The notes under the pieces are model-generated. The model was not told the DNA's origin. It saw only the letters and a list, made by a program, of their open reading frames with translations, and did not search any database. A stretch of 64,000 nt of DNA, taken from Ruegeria pomeroyi. Lineage in GTDB: Bacteria; Pseudomonadota; Alphaproteobacteria; Rhodobacterales; Rhodobacteraceae. Where the stretch lies: positions 2,666,001 through 2,730,000 of the forward strand of contig NZ_JAGQAG010000001.1 in assembly GCF_021405525.1 (NCBI RefSeq), given 5' to 3'. Positions within the stretch are counted from its first letter, which is position 1. Each line of letters starts with the position of its first letter. Below are positions 23,880-33,136 of this stretch, piece after piece. A program made the translations under genes and the position numbers.

Positions 23880-26126
23880 ATGAAACCCGCCTTTGCGCTG
23901 TCGCTTTCCTTCGAGGGGATCACGCTCTTGCATCGTGCCGCCGGTGGCTGGCGACAGGTGGGAGCGGTGGCGCTCGACGCGCCCGATCTGGCTGGCGCTT
24001 TGCGTAAGCTTCGCCAAGAGGCGTTGCGTCTGGAACCCGATCTCCACTGCAAGCTGATCCTCCCCAACGAACAGATCCGCTATCTGACCGTCGAAACCGG
24101 CCCGTTCAAGGGCGAGGCCCGCCATACGCTGATCGAGCAGGAGGTCGGCGCCGCAACTCCCTATGCGCTGGACGAGCTGGTTTACGACACCTCTCCCGAC
24201 GGAGAAATTACCCATGTAGCCGCCGTGGCCCGCGAGACCTTGCGCGAGGCCGAAGACTTTGCCACCGAACACGGGTTTAACCCGGTCAGTTTTGTAGCTG
24301 CACCAGGCGACAATCCCTTTTTGGGTGAACCTTTCTTTGGTCCGAGCAGCGCCACCGCCGACAACACCGGTTCCGAGGCCGTCGACCCGGATGGAATCGC
24401 TGTGGTGGTGGTCGGTCCGGTGATCTTTCCCGATACAGACCCGACTGTTCCGCCCGCACCTGTCGAAGCCACTGCCGGCAAGGCGATCAGTTTCTCCAGC
24501 CGCCGATCACGACAGGCCCAGGATGCCACCGAGGTCGAGCCCCTAGACATTGCGCCCAGCACCCCCGTAACCGCGGCCCAAGGCGTGCCACTGTCCGCTC
24601 CGCAGCCCCCAGCGGAGCGAGCGCTGCCCGAGCCCCGGATCGAAGCGAAACGAGAGGCCGACTCGAATGTGGCGCTCCCGATTACCGGCGAGCGTCCGAC
24701 CACCACCTTTGCCGCAGCCGGACGCCCCGATCAGGTGCCCCAAACAGAGGCGGATCGCCTGACCATCTTTGGCGCGCGCACCGGTGGCATTGGCGGCAAG
24801 CCCCGCTATCTGGGTGTGATGCTCACGGTAGGACTACTGCTGTTTCTTGCCGCTGTCGCTGCCTTTGCCTCGTTGTTTACTCAAAGCGGCCTGAAGGGGT
24901 TCTTTCGCGACTCCGATCCTCTGGCCGAACCGCCTGTCTCCGCCATTGAGGCCCCGGCGACCACACCCGACGCGGCGCCGGAACAAACTGCACCGCAGGC
25001 TCCGGCCTCCATCGACGAGGACCCACAGGTTCTGGTGGCGCCACAAGACACGCCAGGCCTCCCAGGCCTGAGTGGAACCGACAGTGCCGTGCTCGAAGCA
25101 CTGCGGATCGATCCGCAACAGGTGGAGGACCTGGACTACGAGCCCGAACCCAGTGGAACCCAAGCCGTGGAACTGGCCCTGTCCGAAGCGCCGCCGCCGC
25201 CGGAAGTACCCGAGTTAATTGGCCTCAACGACCTGTTCGTCGCCTCGATTGACCGGACCGACCTGTTCCAGGACGCGATAGCGCTGCCTCCAGCCACGGG
25301 TTTCGACACCGATACCGCCCCAGATGGAAGCGCACCGTCGGCCTCTCCGGGTCAAAGCTTCGATCTGGACACACGCGGTCTGGTTGAGGCAACGCCCAGC
25401 GGAACGCTCAACCCTGATGGTGTTCTGGTCTATGCCGGACGTCCTACCAAGGTGCCACCGGCGCCGCCGCTCCGATTCGAGGCCCCACCGGAGGTGGATG
25501 TTGCGCAACAGCGACTGGCTAGCATCCGGCCTAAACCCCGCCCCGAAGATCTGGTTGAGCAGTCTGAACGTACGCAATTCGGAGGCCGATCTCGCACCGA
25601 GCTTGCAGGCCTGCGGCCCAAGGCGCGCCCAGAATCGGCGCAGGAGCAGTTGACCGCCCTGCAGGAAGAATCGGCGGAGGATACCGCCCAGGCCGTCAGC
25701 CCTCTGGCGGTGGCCAGCGCGCGCAAACCGCGGATGCGCCCCGAGAAACTGGCGGCGACCGCAACCGCTGCGGCGGCAACCAGCCAAAGCAATCTCGGCT
25801 CGACCGCCGGGCTGAACCGCAGCGCCGATGCCGATGAGAGCGGCAGTTTCGCCGCCGCGACGGTCAAACCCAAAGCGCCCTCGCCCACATCGGTCGCCCG
25901 TCAGGCCACGCTCGACAACGCGATCAACCTGCGCAACCTGAACCTGATCGGCGTCTACGGCACGCCCGCCAACCGGCGCGCGTTGGTCCGCCTGCCCTCG
26001 GGCCGCTACAAGAAGGTCAAAGTCGGCGACAGTATCGATGGTGGTCGCATCACCGCCATTGGCGACAGCGAACTGCGTTATCAAAAGGGCTCGCGCAACC
26101 TGACCCTGCGCATCCCCAGCGGCTGA
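23880..26126 (+). CDS. Large single-pass envelope protein with PilM/GspL-like N-terminus and PilP/GspC-like C-terminus
   Basis: A 748-residue protein. Residues 1-145 resemble the actin-like cytoplasmic part of PilM/GspL proteins (LILPNEQIRYLTVETGPFKG, TLIEQEVGAATPYALDELVYD). A Pro/Ala-rich linker leads to one hydrophobic segment near residues 308-334 (YLGVMLTVGLLLFLAAVAAF), then 320 residues of low-complexity, presumably periplasmic sequence with repeated RPKARPE motifs. The last 80 residues (LIGVYGTPANRRALVRLPSG, KVGDSIDGGRITAIGD) look like the PilP/GspC homology region. The homology is my inference. No other pilus or secretion genes adjoin it. Confidence 0.6.
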   Translation: MKPAFALSLSFEGITLLHRAAGGWRQVGAVALDAPDLAGALRKLRQEALRLEPDLHCKLILPNEQIRYLTVETGPFKGEARHTLIEQEVGAATPYALDELVYDTSPDGEITHVAAVARETLREAEDFATEHGFNPVSFVAAPGDNPFLGEPFFGPSSATADNTGSEAVDPDGIAVVVVGPVIFPDTDPTVPPAPVEATAGKAISFSSRRSRQAQDATEVEPLDIAPSTPVTAAQGVPLSAPQPPAERALPEPRIEAKREADSNVALPITGERPTTTFAAAGRPDQVPQTEADRLTIFGARTGGIGGKPRYLGVMLTVGLLLFLAAVAAFASLFTQSGLKGFFRDSDPLAEPPVSAIEAPATTPDAAPEQTAPQAPASIDEDPQVLVAPQDTPGLPGLSGTDSAVLEALRIDPQQVEDLDYEPEPSGTQAVELALSEAPPPPEVPELIGLNDLFVASIDRTDLFQDAIALPPATGFDTDTAPDGSAPSASPGQSFDLDTRGLVEATPSGTLNPDGVLVYAGRPTKVPPAPPLRFEAPPEVDVAQQRLASIRPKPRPEDLVEQSERTQFGGRSRTELAGLRPKARPESAQEQLTALQEESAEDTAQAVSPLAVASARKPRMRPEKLAATATAAAATSQSNLGSTAGLNRSADADESGSFAAATVKPKAPSPTSVARQATLDNAINLRNLNLIGVYGTPANRRALVRLPSGRYKKVKVGDSIDGGRITAIGDSELRYQKGSRNLTLRIPSG

Positions 26127-26158
26127 GACTAAGAAGGGCGAAGCCTTCCGGCCCCGCC

Positions 26159-26234
26159 CTTCATTTCGCTCAAAATACTCCGGGGGGAGAGGACAAAATT
26201 CGTCGAATTTTGTCATCGGGGGGCAGAGCCCCCC
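26159..26234 (-). terminator. 3' element with AAAATTCG palindrome behind hppD
   Basis: Minus strand: GGGGGGC-TCT-GCCCCCC (26218-26234), GACAAAATTCG-N-CGAATTTTGTC (26192-26214), then CCCCCCGGAGTATTTTGAGCGAAATGAAGG. Twelve bases after the hppD stop; faces the convergent gene ending at 26126. Confidence 0.65.
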
Positions 26235-26245
26235 TCCCCGCTGCC

Positions 26246-27346
26246 TCACTCGGCGGCTTCGATCTCGCCGCTTTCGATCTGTTCGCGCTCGATACTTTCG
26301 AACAGCGCCTTGAAGTTGCCCTCACCGAAACCATCGTCACCCTTGCGCTGGATGAATTCGAAAAAGATCGGCCCGATCACGGTCTTCGAGAAGATTTGCA
26401 GCAGGATCTTGGTTTCGCCGCCATCCACCACGCCTTCGCCGTCGATCAGGATGCCGTGTTCCATCATCCGATCCTTGGGCTCGTCATGGCCCGCAACCCG
26501 GTCATAGGACATGTCGTAATAGGCCTCGTTCGGGCCGGGCATGAATTTCAGCCCCTTGGCCGCGATGGCATCCACCGAGTTGTAGATGTCGTCGGTGCCC
26601 ACGGCGATGTGCTGGATGCCTTCGCCATTGTATTTCTTCAGGTAGCTCACGATCTGGCCGGTCTCGCCGCGGTCTTCATTGATCGGGATACGGATGCGGC
26701 CACAGGGCGAGGTCAGCGCCCGGCTGTAAAGCCCGGTGAACTTGCCCTGGATGTCAAAGAAGCGGATTTCGCGGAAGTTGAACAGGTCGCCGTAGAACTT
26801 GAACCACTTGTCCATGTTGCCCTTGAAGACATTGTGGGTCAGGTGATCGAGATAGAAGAACCCGTCGCCGCGCGGCTTCGACTGCTTCAGCCACTCGAAC
26901 TCGGTATTGTAAGGCGAGGTGTCGTAATACTGATCGATGAAATAGAGCAGCGAGCCGCCGATGCCCTTGATCGCGGGGACGTTCATGGTCATGTCGTCGC
27001 CCTCATAGGGTTCGGCGCCCATCTTGACCGCATGATCGAAGGCCGCCTGCGCATCCACCACGCGCCAGCCCATCGAGGGGGCGCAAGGACCATGCAATTC
27101 GATGAATTTTTCAGCAAACGTGCCCTTTTCGGCATTCAGGATATAGGTGACATCCCCCTGCTGCCACAGCTCGATGCCGGGCTTGTCCTTGTGGCGGGCG
27201 ACCATGTCGAACCCCATCTGCGCGAACAGGTCGCGCAGCACCTGCGGCTCGGGATGGGCGAATTCGACAAATTCGAACCCGTCGGTACCGGCGGGGTTTT
27301 CGGGGGTGATCTCGGATTTCGGGGCGTTATGCGGGAAAGGACCCAT
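26246..27346 (-). CDS. hppD: 4-hydroxyphenylpyruvate dioxygenase
   Basis: A 366-residue Fe(II) enzyme converting 4-hydroxyphenylpyruvate to homogentisate in tyrosine degradation. The vicinal-oxygen-chelate fold is duplicated; iron ligands are His in YLDHLTHNVF, His in GIQHIAVGT and Glu in FFEFIQRKG near the C-terminus. The ATG at 27346 has AGGAG 8 bases upstream and gives the family's usual length; longer readings run into the divergent promoter. An Lrp-type gene is transcribed away from it. No homogentisate dioxygenase or fumarylacetoacetase gene adjoins. Confidence 0.95.
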   Translation of the reverse strand: MGPFPHNAPKSEITPENPAGTDGFEFVEFAHPEPQVLRDLFAQMGFDMVARHKDKPGIELWQQGDVTYILNAEKGTFAEKFIELHGPCAPSMGWRVVDAQAAFDHAVKMGAEPYEGDDMTMNVPAIKGIGGSLLYFIDQYYDTSPYNTEFEWLKQSKPRGDGFFYLDHLTHNVFKGNMDKWFKFYGDLFNFREIRFFDIQGKFTGLYSRALTSPCGRIRIPINEDRGETGQIVSYLKKYNGEGIQHIAVGTDDIYNSVDAIAAKGLKFMPGPNEAYYDMSYDRVAGHDEPKDRMMEHGILIDGEGVVDGGETKILLQIFSKTVIGPIFFEFIQRKGDDGFGEGNFKALFESIEREQIESGEIEAAE

Positions 27347-27375
27347 GGTGCGTCTCCTGATGCGGCGAAACATTT

Positions 27376-27400
27376 GCTGAGTCGAGAATACGACTTCAGC
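27376..27400. promoter_or_regulatory. Dyad in the hppD-lrp intergenic region, candidate Lrp/AsnC operator
   Basis: GCTGA-GTCG, six bases, CGAC-T-TCAGC: a near-perfect palindrome broken by one extra base, 30 bases upstream of hppD's ATG. Lrp/AsnC dimers bind such dyads. Binding is inferred from position only. Confidence 0.35.
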
Positions 27401-27490
27401 CACGCTGATTCTGCGCATTGTTTTTGGCCTTCCACCGTTTACGCGCGCGAAATTCGCACTAAACTCAAAGAAAACGAGGAAAACGCGCAC

Positions 27491-27946
27491 ATGTTGGATT
27501 CGATGGATCTGCGCCTGCTCGATGCCCTGCAAAAGGACGCGCATCTGACAGCCCAGCAGCTGGGCGAGATGCTGCACCTGTCCAGCAGCCAGGCGGGCCG
27601 CCGCCGTCAGCGGCTGGAGGCCGAGGGCTACATCACCGGCTATGCCGCCAAGCTCGATCCGCTGAAACTGGGCCTGCATGTGCAGGGCTTCATCCAGGTG
27701 CATCTGGGCACCCATGGGCCGGAACAATCGGCCAAGTTTGCCCGGATGGTGAATTCCCGCCCGGAGATCACAAGCGCATGGACGATGACCGGCGAAGCGG
27801 ATTATCTGCTGCATGTCTATTGCGCTGATCTGCCCGCGCTGAATCGGCTGCTGCACGAGGTGATCCTGCCGCATCCGGCGGTGGCCCGGGTGCAGAGCCA
27901 GATCGTGATGGACCAGTTGAAGCGCGACGCACCGCTGCCCACCTGA
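27491..27946 (+). CDS. Lrp/AsnC-family regulator, probably of hppD
   Basis: A 151-residue regulator: N-terminal winged helix-turn-helix (DLRLLDALQKDAHLTAQQLGEMLHLSSSQAGRRRQRLE) and C-terminal RAM ligand domain (VQGFIQVHLG, TMTGEADYLLHVYC). The ATG at 27491 is used; one at 27503 would give MDLRLLD. Divergence from hppD suggests that it responds to an aromatic amino acid or its keto acid. Confidence 0.9.
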   Translation: MLDSMDLRLLDALQKDAHLTAQQLGEMLHLSSSQAGRRRQRLEAEGYITGYAAKLDPLKLGLHVQGFIQVHLGTHGPEQSAKFARMVNSRPEITSAWTMTGEADYLLHVYCADLPALNRLLHEVILPHPAVARVQSQIVMDQLKRDAPLPT

Positions 27947-27965
27947 GGCGGCACAAGGGAGAGAG

Positions 27966-29846
27966 ATGGAAAGCTTTCTGTATCAGGCGACGATCTACCT
28001 GGCGGCGGCCGTCATCGCCGTGCCGTTGGCGGCCCGTCTGGGCCTTGGCTCGGTTCTGGGCTATCTGGCGGCGGGGCTGATCATCGGGCCGGTTCTGGGG
28101 CTGGTCGGCGCCGAAACCGCCGATCTGCAACATGTGGCCGAATTCGGCGTTGTCATGATGCTGTTCCTGATCGGGCTGGAGCTGGAGCCGCGCGCGCTCT
28201 GGGACATGCGCGACAAGCTGCTGGGCCTGGGCGGGCTTCAGGTGGGGGTCTCGACGCTGGCGATCATGGTGATCGCGATGGTGGCGGGCCAACCCTGGAG
28301 CGTGGCACTGGCCGTCGGCCTGACGCTGTCGCTCAGTTCGACCGCGATCGTGTTGCAGACGCTGTCGGAAAAGGGGCTGATGCAGACCAATGGAGGGCGG
28401 GCGACCTTCTCGGTCCTGTTGACGCAGGATATCGCGGTGATCCCTATCCTGGCCCTGCTGCCGCTCCTGGCCAGTGTGCCGGGGCTGGCCGAGCTTACCC
28501 CCGATGGGTCGATCAACCTGTTGCACGACGACGAGAAGGGCGCGCACGACCTGTCCCTTGTCGAGGGGCTGCCCGGCTGGGCGGTCACGCTGGTCACCAT
28601 CGGCGCAGTCGGCTTTGTGGTGCTGGCGGGCATCTATCTGACCCGGCCCCTGTTCCGTTTCATTCACGCCAGCCGCCTGCGCGAGATGTACACCGCGCTG
28701 GCGCTGGTGATCGTGGTAGGGATCTCGTTTCTGATGACCCTGGTAGGCCTGTCGCCGGCGTTGGGCGCCTTTCTGGCGGGCGTGGTTCTGGCCAACTCGG
28801 AGTTCCGGCACGAACTTGAAAGCGATCTGGAGCCGTTCAAGGGCCTGCTGCTGGGCCTGTTCTTCATCACCGTGGGCGCCGGGATCGATGTCGGCTTCTT
28901 CCTTGCCGATCCGCTCGATCTGATCGGGCTGGCGCTGCTGGTGATCCTGTTCAAGGGGGTCATCCTCTATATCGTCGGGCGCGCGTTCAAGCTCAAGGGC
29001 CGCGACCGCTGGCTGTTCACGCTGGGGCTGGCGCAGGCGGGCGAATTCGGCTTTGTCCTGCTGGCCTTTTCCACCCAGCAGAACGTGATCCCGGCGCATC
29101 TGTCACAGAAACTGCTGATGATCATCGCACTGACCATGATGATCACGCCGCTTCTGTTCATCCTTTACGACCTGTTGTCACGCAACATGCGCGAGCATGC
29201 CCCGACCCATGCGCCCGACACAATCGACGAACAGGGGCCGGTGATCATCGCGGGCATCGGTCGGTTCGGCCAGATCGTCAACCGGCTGGTCACCGCCAGC
29301 GGGTTCAAGACCATCGTGCTGGATCACGACATGGAGACGATCCAGCTGATGCGGCGCTTTGGCGTCAAGGGGTTTCTGGGCGACCCGACCCGGCCCGAGT
29401 TGCTCAAGGCGGCGGGACTGGCCAAGGCGCAGGTGCTGGTGGCGGCGCTGGATGATGACAATCAGGTGACGAAACTGGTGGCCTATGCCCGGCGCCAGCG
29501 CCCCGACCTGCATATCATCGCCCGCGCGCGCGACCGCAACCATGTCTATGAGCTTTACCGCGCCGGGGCCGATGACATCGTGCGCGAGATGTTCGACAGC
29601 TCGGTCCGCGCCGGACGCTATGTGCTGGAGAATGTCGGCCTCAGCGAATACGAGGCAGCTCAGGCAGCGCAGACCTTTTATCAGCATGACCGCAAGGCGG
29701 TGCGTGATCTGGCAGAGGTCTGGGACCCGAACATACCCACCGCCGAGAACACAGCCTATGTGGAGCGCTCGCAGGCGCTGCAAAAGGACCTTGAGACAGC
29801 GCTGATGGAGTTGAGCGAGGAACTGGCAGAGCGACGCTCTGCCTGA
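27966..29846 (+). CDS. Kef-type monovalent cation:proton antiporter (CPA2) with TrkA-N domain
   Basis: A 626-residue membrane protein. Residues 1-390 have about twelve helices of the CPA2 Na/H exchanger domain (LGLGSVLGYLAAGLIIGPVLG; LSLSSTAIVLQTLSEKG; SPALGAFLAGVVLANSEFRHELE). Residues about 415-530 are a TrkA-N/RCK nucleotide-binding domain (VIIAGIGRFGQIVNRL; LDHDMETI). The arrangement fits KefB/KefC potassium efflux, normally gated by glutathione adducts. No KefG/KefF ancillary gene is adjacent. A GGCAGAGC-GAC-GCTCTGCC hairpin covers the stop codon region (29825-29843). Confidence 0.9.
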   Translation: MESFLYQATIYLAAAVIAVPLAARLGLGSVLGYLAAGLIIGPVLGLVGAETADLQHVAEFGVVMMLFLIGLELEPRALWDMRDKLLGLGGLQVGVSTLAIMVIAMVAGQPWSVALAVGLTLSLSSTAIVLQTLSEKGLMQTNGGRATFSVLLTQDIAVIPILALLPLLASVPGLAELTPDGSINLLHDDEKGAHDLSLVEGLPGWAVTLVTIGAVGFVVLAGIYLTRPLFRFIHASRLREMYTALALVIVVGISFLMTLVGLSPALGAFLAGVVLANSEFRHELESDLEPFKGLLLGLFFITVGAGIDVGFFLADPLDLIGLALLVILFKGVILYIVGRAFKLKGRDRWLFTLGLAQAGEFGFVLLAFSTQQNVIPAHLSQKLLMIIALTMMITPLLFILYDLLSRNMREHAPTHAPDTIDEQGPVIIAGIGRFGQIVNRLVTASGFKTIVLDHDMETIQLMRRFGVKGFLGDPTRPELLKAAGLAKAQVLVAALDDDNQVTKLVAYARRQRPDLHIIARARDRNHVYELYRAGADDIVREMFDSSVRAGRYVLENVGLSEYEAAQAAQTFYQHDRKAVRDLAEVWDPNIPTAENTAYVERSQALQKDLETALMELSEELAERRSA

Positions 29847-29873
29847 TTCACGCAAGGGCCGGAAGAGCGGCGT

Positions 29874-30884
29874 TCAGCCGTCGGAAACGCCGGCCTCGGC
29901 AAAGGTGGCCATGCCGGAATGGCAGGCCACCGCGCTTTTCAGGATATTGATCGCCAACGCCCCGCCCGAGCCCTCGCCCAGACGCAGGCCGAGCGAAAGA
30001 AGTGCTTCCTTGCCCAGCTTCTTCAAAAGCGCCTTATGCGCACCCTCGGCGCTCTGGTGACCGGCAACGGTATGATCCAGCGCGTCTGCCGCAACCGCCG
30101 CAAGCGTCGCTGCCGCCGCCGTGCAGATGAACCCGTCCAGGATCACCGGGATGCGCAGCTGACGCGCGGCGGCAATTGCACCCGCCATGGCGGCGATCTC
30201 GCGCCCGCCCAGGCGACGCAATACCTCGAGCCCGTCGCGGCTGGTGTGCAGGGCGACGCCCTCGGCCACGACGCGCGTCTTGTTGGCCAGCCCGGCGTCG
30301 TCAACCCCGGTACCGCGCCCGGTCCAGTCGCCCGCCGCGCCCCCGAACAGCGCATGCGCGATGGCCGCCGCCGGGGTGGTGTTGCCGATGCCCATCTCGC
30401 CCACCACCAGCAGATCCGCCGCCGGATCGACGGCGGCCCAGCCGGTTTGCAGCGCGGTCAGCAATTCGTCCCCGGTCATTGCCGGGCCTTGGGTGAAATC
30501 CTGTGTCGGACGGTCCAGTTCCAGCGCGTGCACATCCATGCGCGCCCCGGCGGCACGCGCCAACTGGTTGATGGCGGCGCCGCCATGTTCGAAATTCATC
30601 ACCATCTGCACCGTCACCTCGGCCGGAAATGCCGAAACGCCCTGTGCCGTCACCCCGTGATTGCCGGCAAAGACGATCACCTGCGGCGCCTCGATCCGGG
30701 GCCGGGCATCGCCGCGCCAGCCCGCATACCAGATCGCCAGATCCTCGAGCCGCCCCAGCGCACCGGGCGGTTTGGTCAATTGACCGTTGCGCTCTTCAGC
30801 GCCAGCGCGGGCGGCGGTATCGGGACCGGGCGCCGAGGTCAGCAGGTCGCGGAACTGGGCGAGATCGGTAAGCGCTGGCAGCAT
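29874..30884 (-). CDS. cobT: Nicotinate-nucleotide--dimethylbenzimidazole phosphoribosyltransferase
   Basis: A 336-residue enzyme making alpha-ribazole phosphate for the lower ligand of cobalamin. Motifs: [42 protein letters not shown], and the catalytic-base region [12 protein letters not shown] near the C-terminus. Start at 30884 gives the usual length; a longer reading from 30938 would enter the divergent cobS promoter. The pair cobT/cobS completes nucleotide-loop assembly. Confidence 0.94.
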   Translation of the reverse strand: MLPALTDLAQFRDLLTSAPGPDTAARAGAEERNGQLTKPPGALGRLEDLAIWYAGWRGDARPRIEAPQVIVFAGNHGVTAQGVSAFPAEVTVQMVMNFEHGGAAINQLARAAGARMDVHALELDRPTQDFTQGPAMTGDELLTALQTGWAAVDPAADLLVVGEMGIGNTTPAAAIAHALFGGAAGDWTGRGTGVDDAGLANKTRVVAEGVALHTSRDGLEVLRRLGGREIAAMAGAIAAARQLRIPVILDGFICTAAAATLAAVAADALDHTVAGHQSAEGAHKALLKKLGKEALLSLGLRLGEGSGGALAINILKSAVACHSGMATFAEAGVSDG

Positions 30885-30962
30885 GGAAAGCCTCTTTGCA
30901 TCTTGGGTCCGCCCGTGTTTAACCAATGCACCCGACACGACAAGACCTTGAAAGGCGGAGAG

Positions 30963-31727
30963 ATGCGCAAAAACGACATTGCGGCCATTTCATCCCGGGA
31001 TCCTTTGCTGGCGCTGGTGTTGCTGACCCGCCTGCCGCTGCCCGCCCTGCCCGAACCCGCCTTTGCCCGGCAGGCCGCGGCCGTCTGGGCCTTTCCGCTG
31101 GCGGGGCTGGTGGTTGGAGGGCTGGCCTGGGTCACCGGCGCGCTGGCACTTGCCGCCGGGCTGGCGCCGGTCGCTGTGGCCGGGCTGATGCTGGTGGTGC
31201 TGGTGATGACCACCGGCGCCATGCACGAGGACGGGTTGGCCGATACCGCCGACGGGCTCTGGGGCGGCTTCACACCAGAGCGGCGGCTGGAGATCATGAA
31301 GGACAGCCATATCGGCACCTATGGCGTGCTGGCGCTGATCCTGTCACAGGGGTTGCGACTGGCGGCGCTGGCGGCACTGGTCGCGGGCGGTGCGTTTGGC
31401 GCGGTCGTGGCGGCGGCGGTCTGGTCGCGGGCGCTGATGCCGGTGCTGATGCGGGTCCTGCCCAATGCGCGCGGCGCGGGCCTCAGCCAGTCGGTGGGGC
31501 GCCCGGCCCCGCAGGCGGTGGTGATCGGCCTTGGGCTGGCGATGGGGCTGGCGCTCTTGCTGGCCGGCTGGACGGTGCTGATCCCGGCACTGCTGGCGGC
31601 GCTGGCAGTGACGGGTCTTGCCGTACTTGCCCGGGCCAAGATCGGCGGCCAGACCGGCGATATTCTGGGCGCCGCGCAGCAACTGGCCGAGATCACCTGC
31701 CTGCTGGCGCTGTCGGCCGCGCTTTAG
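30963..31727 (+). CDS. cobS: Adenosylcobinamide-GDP ribazoletransferase (cobalamin synthase)
   Basis: A 254-residue integral membrane enzyme joining adenosylcobinamide-GDP and alpha-ribazole. It has about seven hydrophobic helices and the family's [14 protein letters not shown] metal-binding motif, [11 protein letters not shown] and [15 protein letters not shown] at 30963 with GGCGGAGAG upstream. Divergent from cobT across 78 bases, too short for a cobalamin riboswitch. Confidence 0.94.
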   Translation: MRKNDIAAISSRDPLLALVLLTRLPLPALPEPAFARQAAAVWAFPLAGLVVGGLAWVTGALALAAGLAPVAVAGLMLVVLVMTTGAMHEDGLADTADGLWGGFTPERRLEIMKDSHIGTYGVLALILSQGLRLAALAALVAGGAFGAVVAAAVWSRALMPVLMRVLPNARGAGLSQSVGRPAPQAVVIGLGLAMGLALLLAGWTVLIPALLAALAVTGLAVLARAKIGGQTGDILGAAQQLAEITCLLALSAAL

Positions 31728-31738
31728 ACATCGCCGCC

Positions 31739-32512
31739 CTACCCGGCCCCACCCGTCTCGATATTCAGCAACCCGCCGCAATGCTTGCAATGCACCGCAT
31801 CCGGGTCATGCCGGAACAGGCCGCAATCCGGACAGCGATAGCGCACCTTCTGCGGGGAAAAGATCGCCTGCGCCAGACGCACGAACAGCGCCACGCCCAC
31901 CACCATGACAAAGACCGAAAACAGCTTGCCCGCCGGGGTCGGCAGGGTGATGTCGCCGAACCCGGTGGTGGTCAGCGTCGCCATGGTGAAATAGAGCGCG
32001 TCGATATAGGGGGTCTCGCGGCTGCCCGGCGGGATGAAGAAAACCAGCACCGCCATCGTGGTCAGAAAGATGAAGACCAAGAGATTGACCGCCGCCACAA
32101 TGGCATCCTCATGCGTGCGGAAGAATTGACTGTCACGCCTGAGGTCGTGCAGCAGATGATAGGAGTGGATCAGCCGCAGCCCGCGCAGGATGCGCAGAAA
32201 GGCGAGGCTCTGGGTCAGGAACGGATCCAGCAGCAGCGACAGGATCACGATGATATCGGCAATGGTATAGATGCGGGTCAGAAACTCGCGCCTTTGCCTG
32301 GCAATCCACAATCGCGCGCTGAAGTCGCACAGGATGACGAGCCCGATCACCACGCTCAGCGCGGTCAACAGCCGGCCATGCGGCAGATGCGCGGTCGCGA
32401 TGAAAAAGAGGATGGTCGACAGGTCGAACAGGATCAGCCCATAGCGAAACCGAACCGACCCCGGTTCCCGCCCGACATAGAGTTTGCGGACTGCCGCCTT
32501 GACCGTATGCAT
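31739..32512 (-). CDS. Voltage-gated-like ion channel with C-terminal zinc ribbon
   Basis: A 257-residue protein. Residues about 20-130 hold four hydrophobic helices, the fourth with spaced arginines (FLRILRGLRLIHSY, S4-like). The pore loop is TLTTTGFGDI, a K+-type filter with GFGD, followed by the last helix. Residues about 225-248 are a zinc ribbon: CPDCGLFRHDPDAVHCKHCG. A tetrameric potassium channel with a metal-binding tail is the simplest reading. Confidence 0.8.
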   Translation of the reverse strand: MHTVKAAVRKLYVGREPGSVRFRYGLILFDLSTILFFIATAHLPHGRLLTALSVVIGLVILCDFSARLWIARQRREFLTRIYTIADIIVILSLLLDPFLTQSLAFLRILRGLRLIHSYHLLHDLRRDSQFFRTHEDAIVAAVNLLVFIFLTTMAVLVFFIPPGSRETPYIDALYFTMATLTTTGFGDITLPTPAGKLFSVFVMVVGVALFVRLAQAIFSPQKVRYRCPDCGLFRHDPDAVHCKHCGGLLNIETGGAG

Positions 32513-32573
32513 CTGCCCTCTCTGTCCTGACCGATCTGTCGTCAGCCTAGTACCCTACGCTCGGGAATGCCGC

Positions 32574-32607
32574 GCAAAAAAACGGGCCGCCCCAAGGGGA
32601 CGGCCCG
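32574..32607 (-). terminator. Terminator of the carD gene
   Basis: Minus strand: CGGGCCG-T-CCCC-TT-GGGG-CGGCCCG stem (one bulged base) followed by seven T. It lies 20 bases after the carD stop. Confidence 0.8.
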
Positions 32608-32626
32608 CAAAATGTCGCATCCGGCG

Positions 32627-33136
32627 TCAGGCCGCGCGCGAGGTCAGCACATCGTCGACCTGCTTGGCGGCGGCCATCTCATCGGCGCCCGACACGGCAG
32701 CAACTTCACGCGTCAGACGCTCAAGCGCCGCCTCGTAGAGCTGACGTTCGGAATAGGACTGCTCGCGCTGGTCATCGGTTCGATGCAGGTCACGGACCAC
32801 CTCGGCGATCGAGATCAGGTCGCCCGAGTTGATCTTTTGCTCGTATTCCTGCGCCCGGCGCGACCACATGGCGCGCTTGACCTTGGCCTTGCCCTTGAGC
32901 GTCTTCATCGCCTGGTTGATCACATCCGGAGAGCTGAGCGAACGCAGACCGGATTCGGTGGCCTTGTTGGTCGGCACCCGCAGGGTCATCTTGTCCTTTT
33001 CAAAGGAGATCACGAACAGCTCGAGCTTGAACCCGGCGACTTCCTGCTCTTCGATCGAGAGGATCTGTCCGACGCCATGCGCCGGATAGACCACGTAATC
33101 GTTTGGGCGGAACTCGAGCTTTTTCGACTTGGTCAT
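32627..33136 (-). CDS. carD: CarD/CdnL-family RNA polymerase-binding protein
   Basis: A 169-residue protein: N-terminal Tudor-like RNAP beta-binding domain (FRPNDYVVYPAHGVGQI) and C-terminal helical DNA-binding domain (WSRRAQEYEQKINSGDLISIAEVVRDL). The family stabilises open promoter complexes, notably at rRNA and growth promoters, and is essential or near-essential in alphaproteobacteria. Single gene with its own terminator; 288 bases of noncoding sequence lie upstream. Confidence 0.93.
   Translation of the reverse strand: MTKSKKLEFRPNDYVVYPAHGVGQILSIEEQEVAGFKLELFVISFEKDKMTLRVPTNKATESGLRSLSSPDVINQAMKTLKGKAKVKRAMWSRRAQEYEQKINSGDLISIAEVVRDLHRTDDQREQSYSERQLYEAALERLTREVAAVSGADEMAAAKQVDDVLTSRAA

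Noticed and set aside
30885-30962. Cobalamin riboswitch between cobT and cobS
   Set aside because: 78 bases shared by two divergent promoters is too short, and there is no B12 box.
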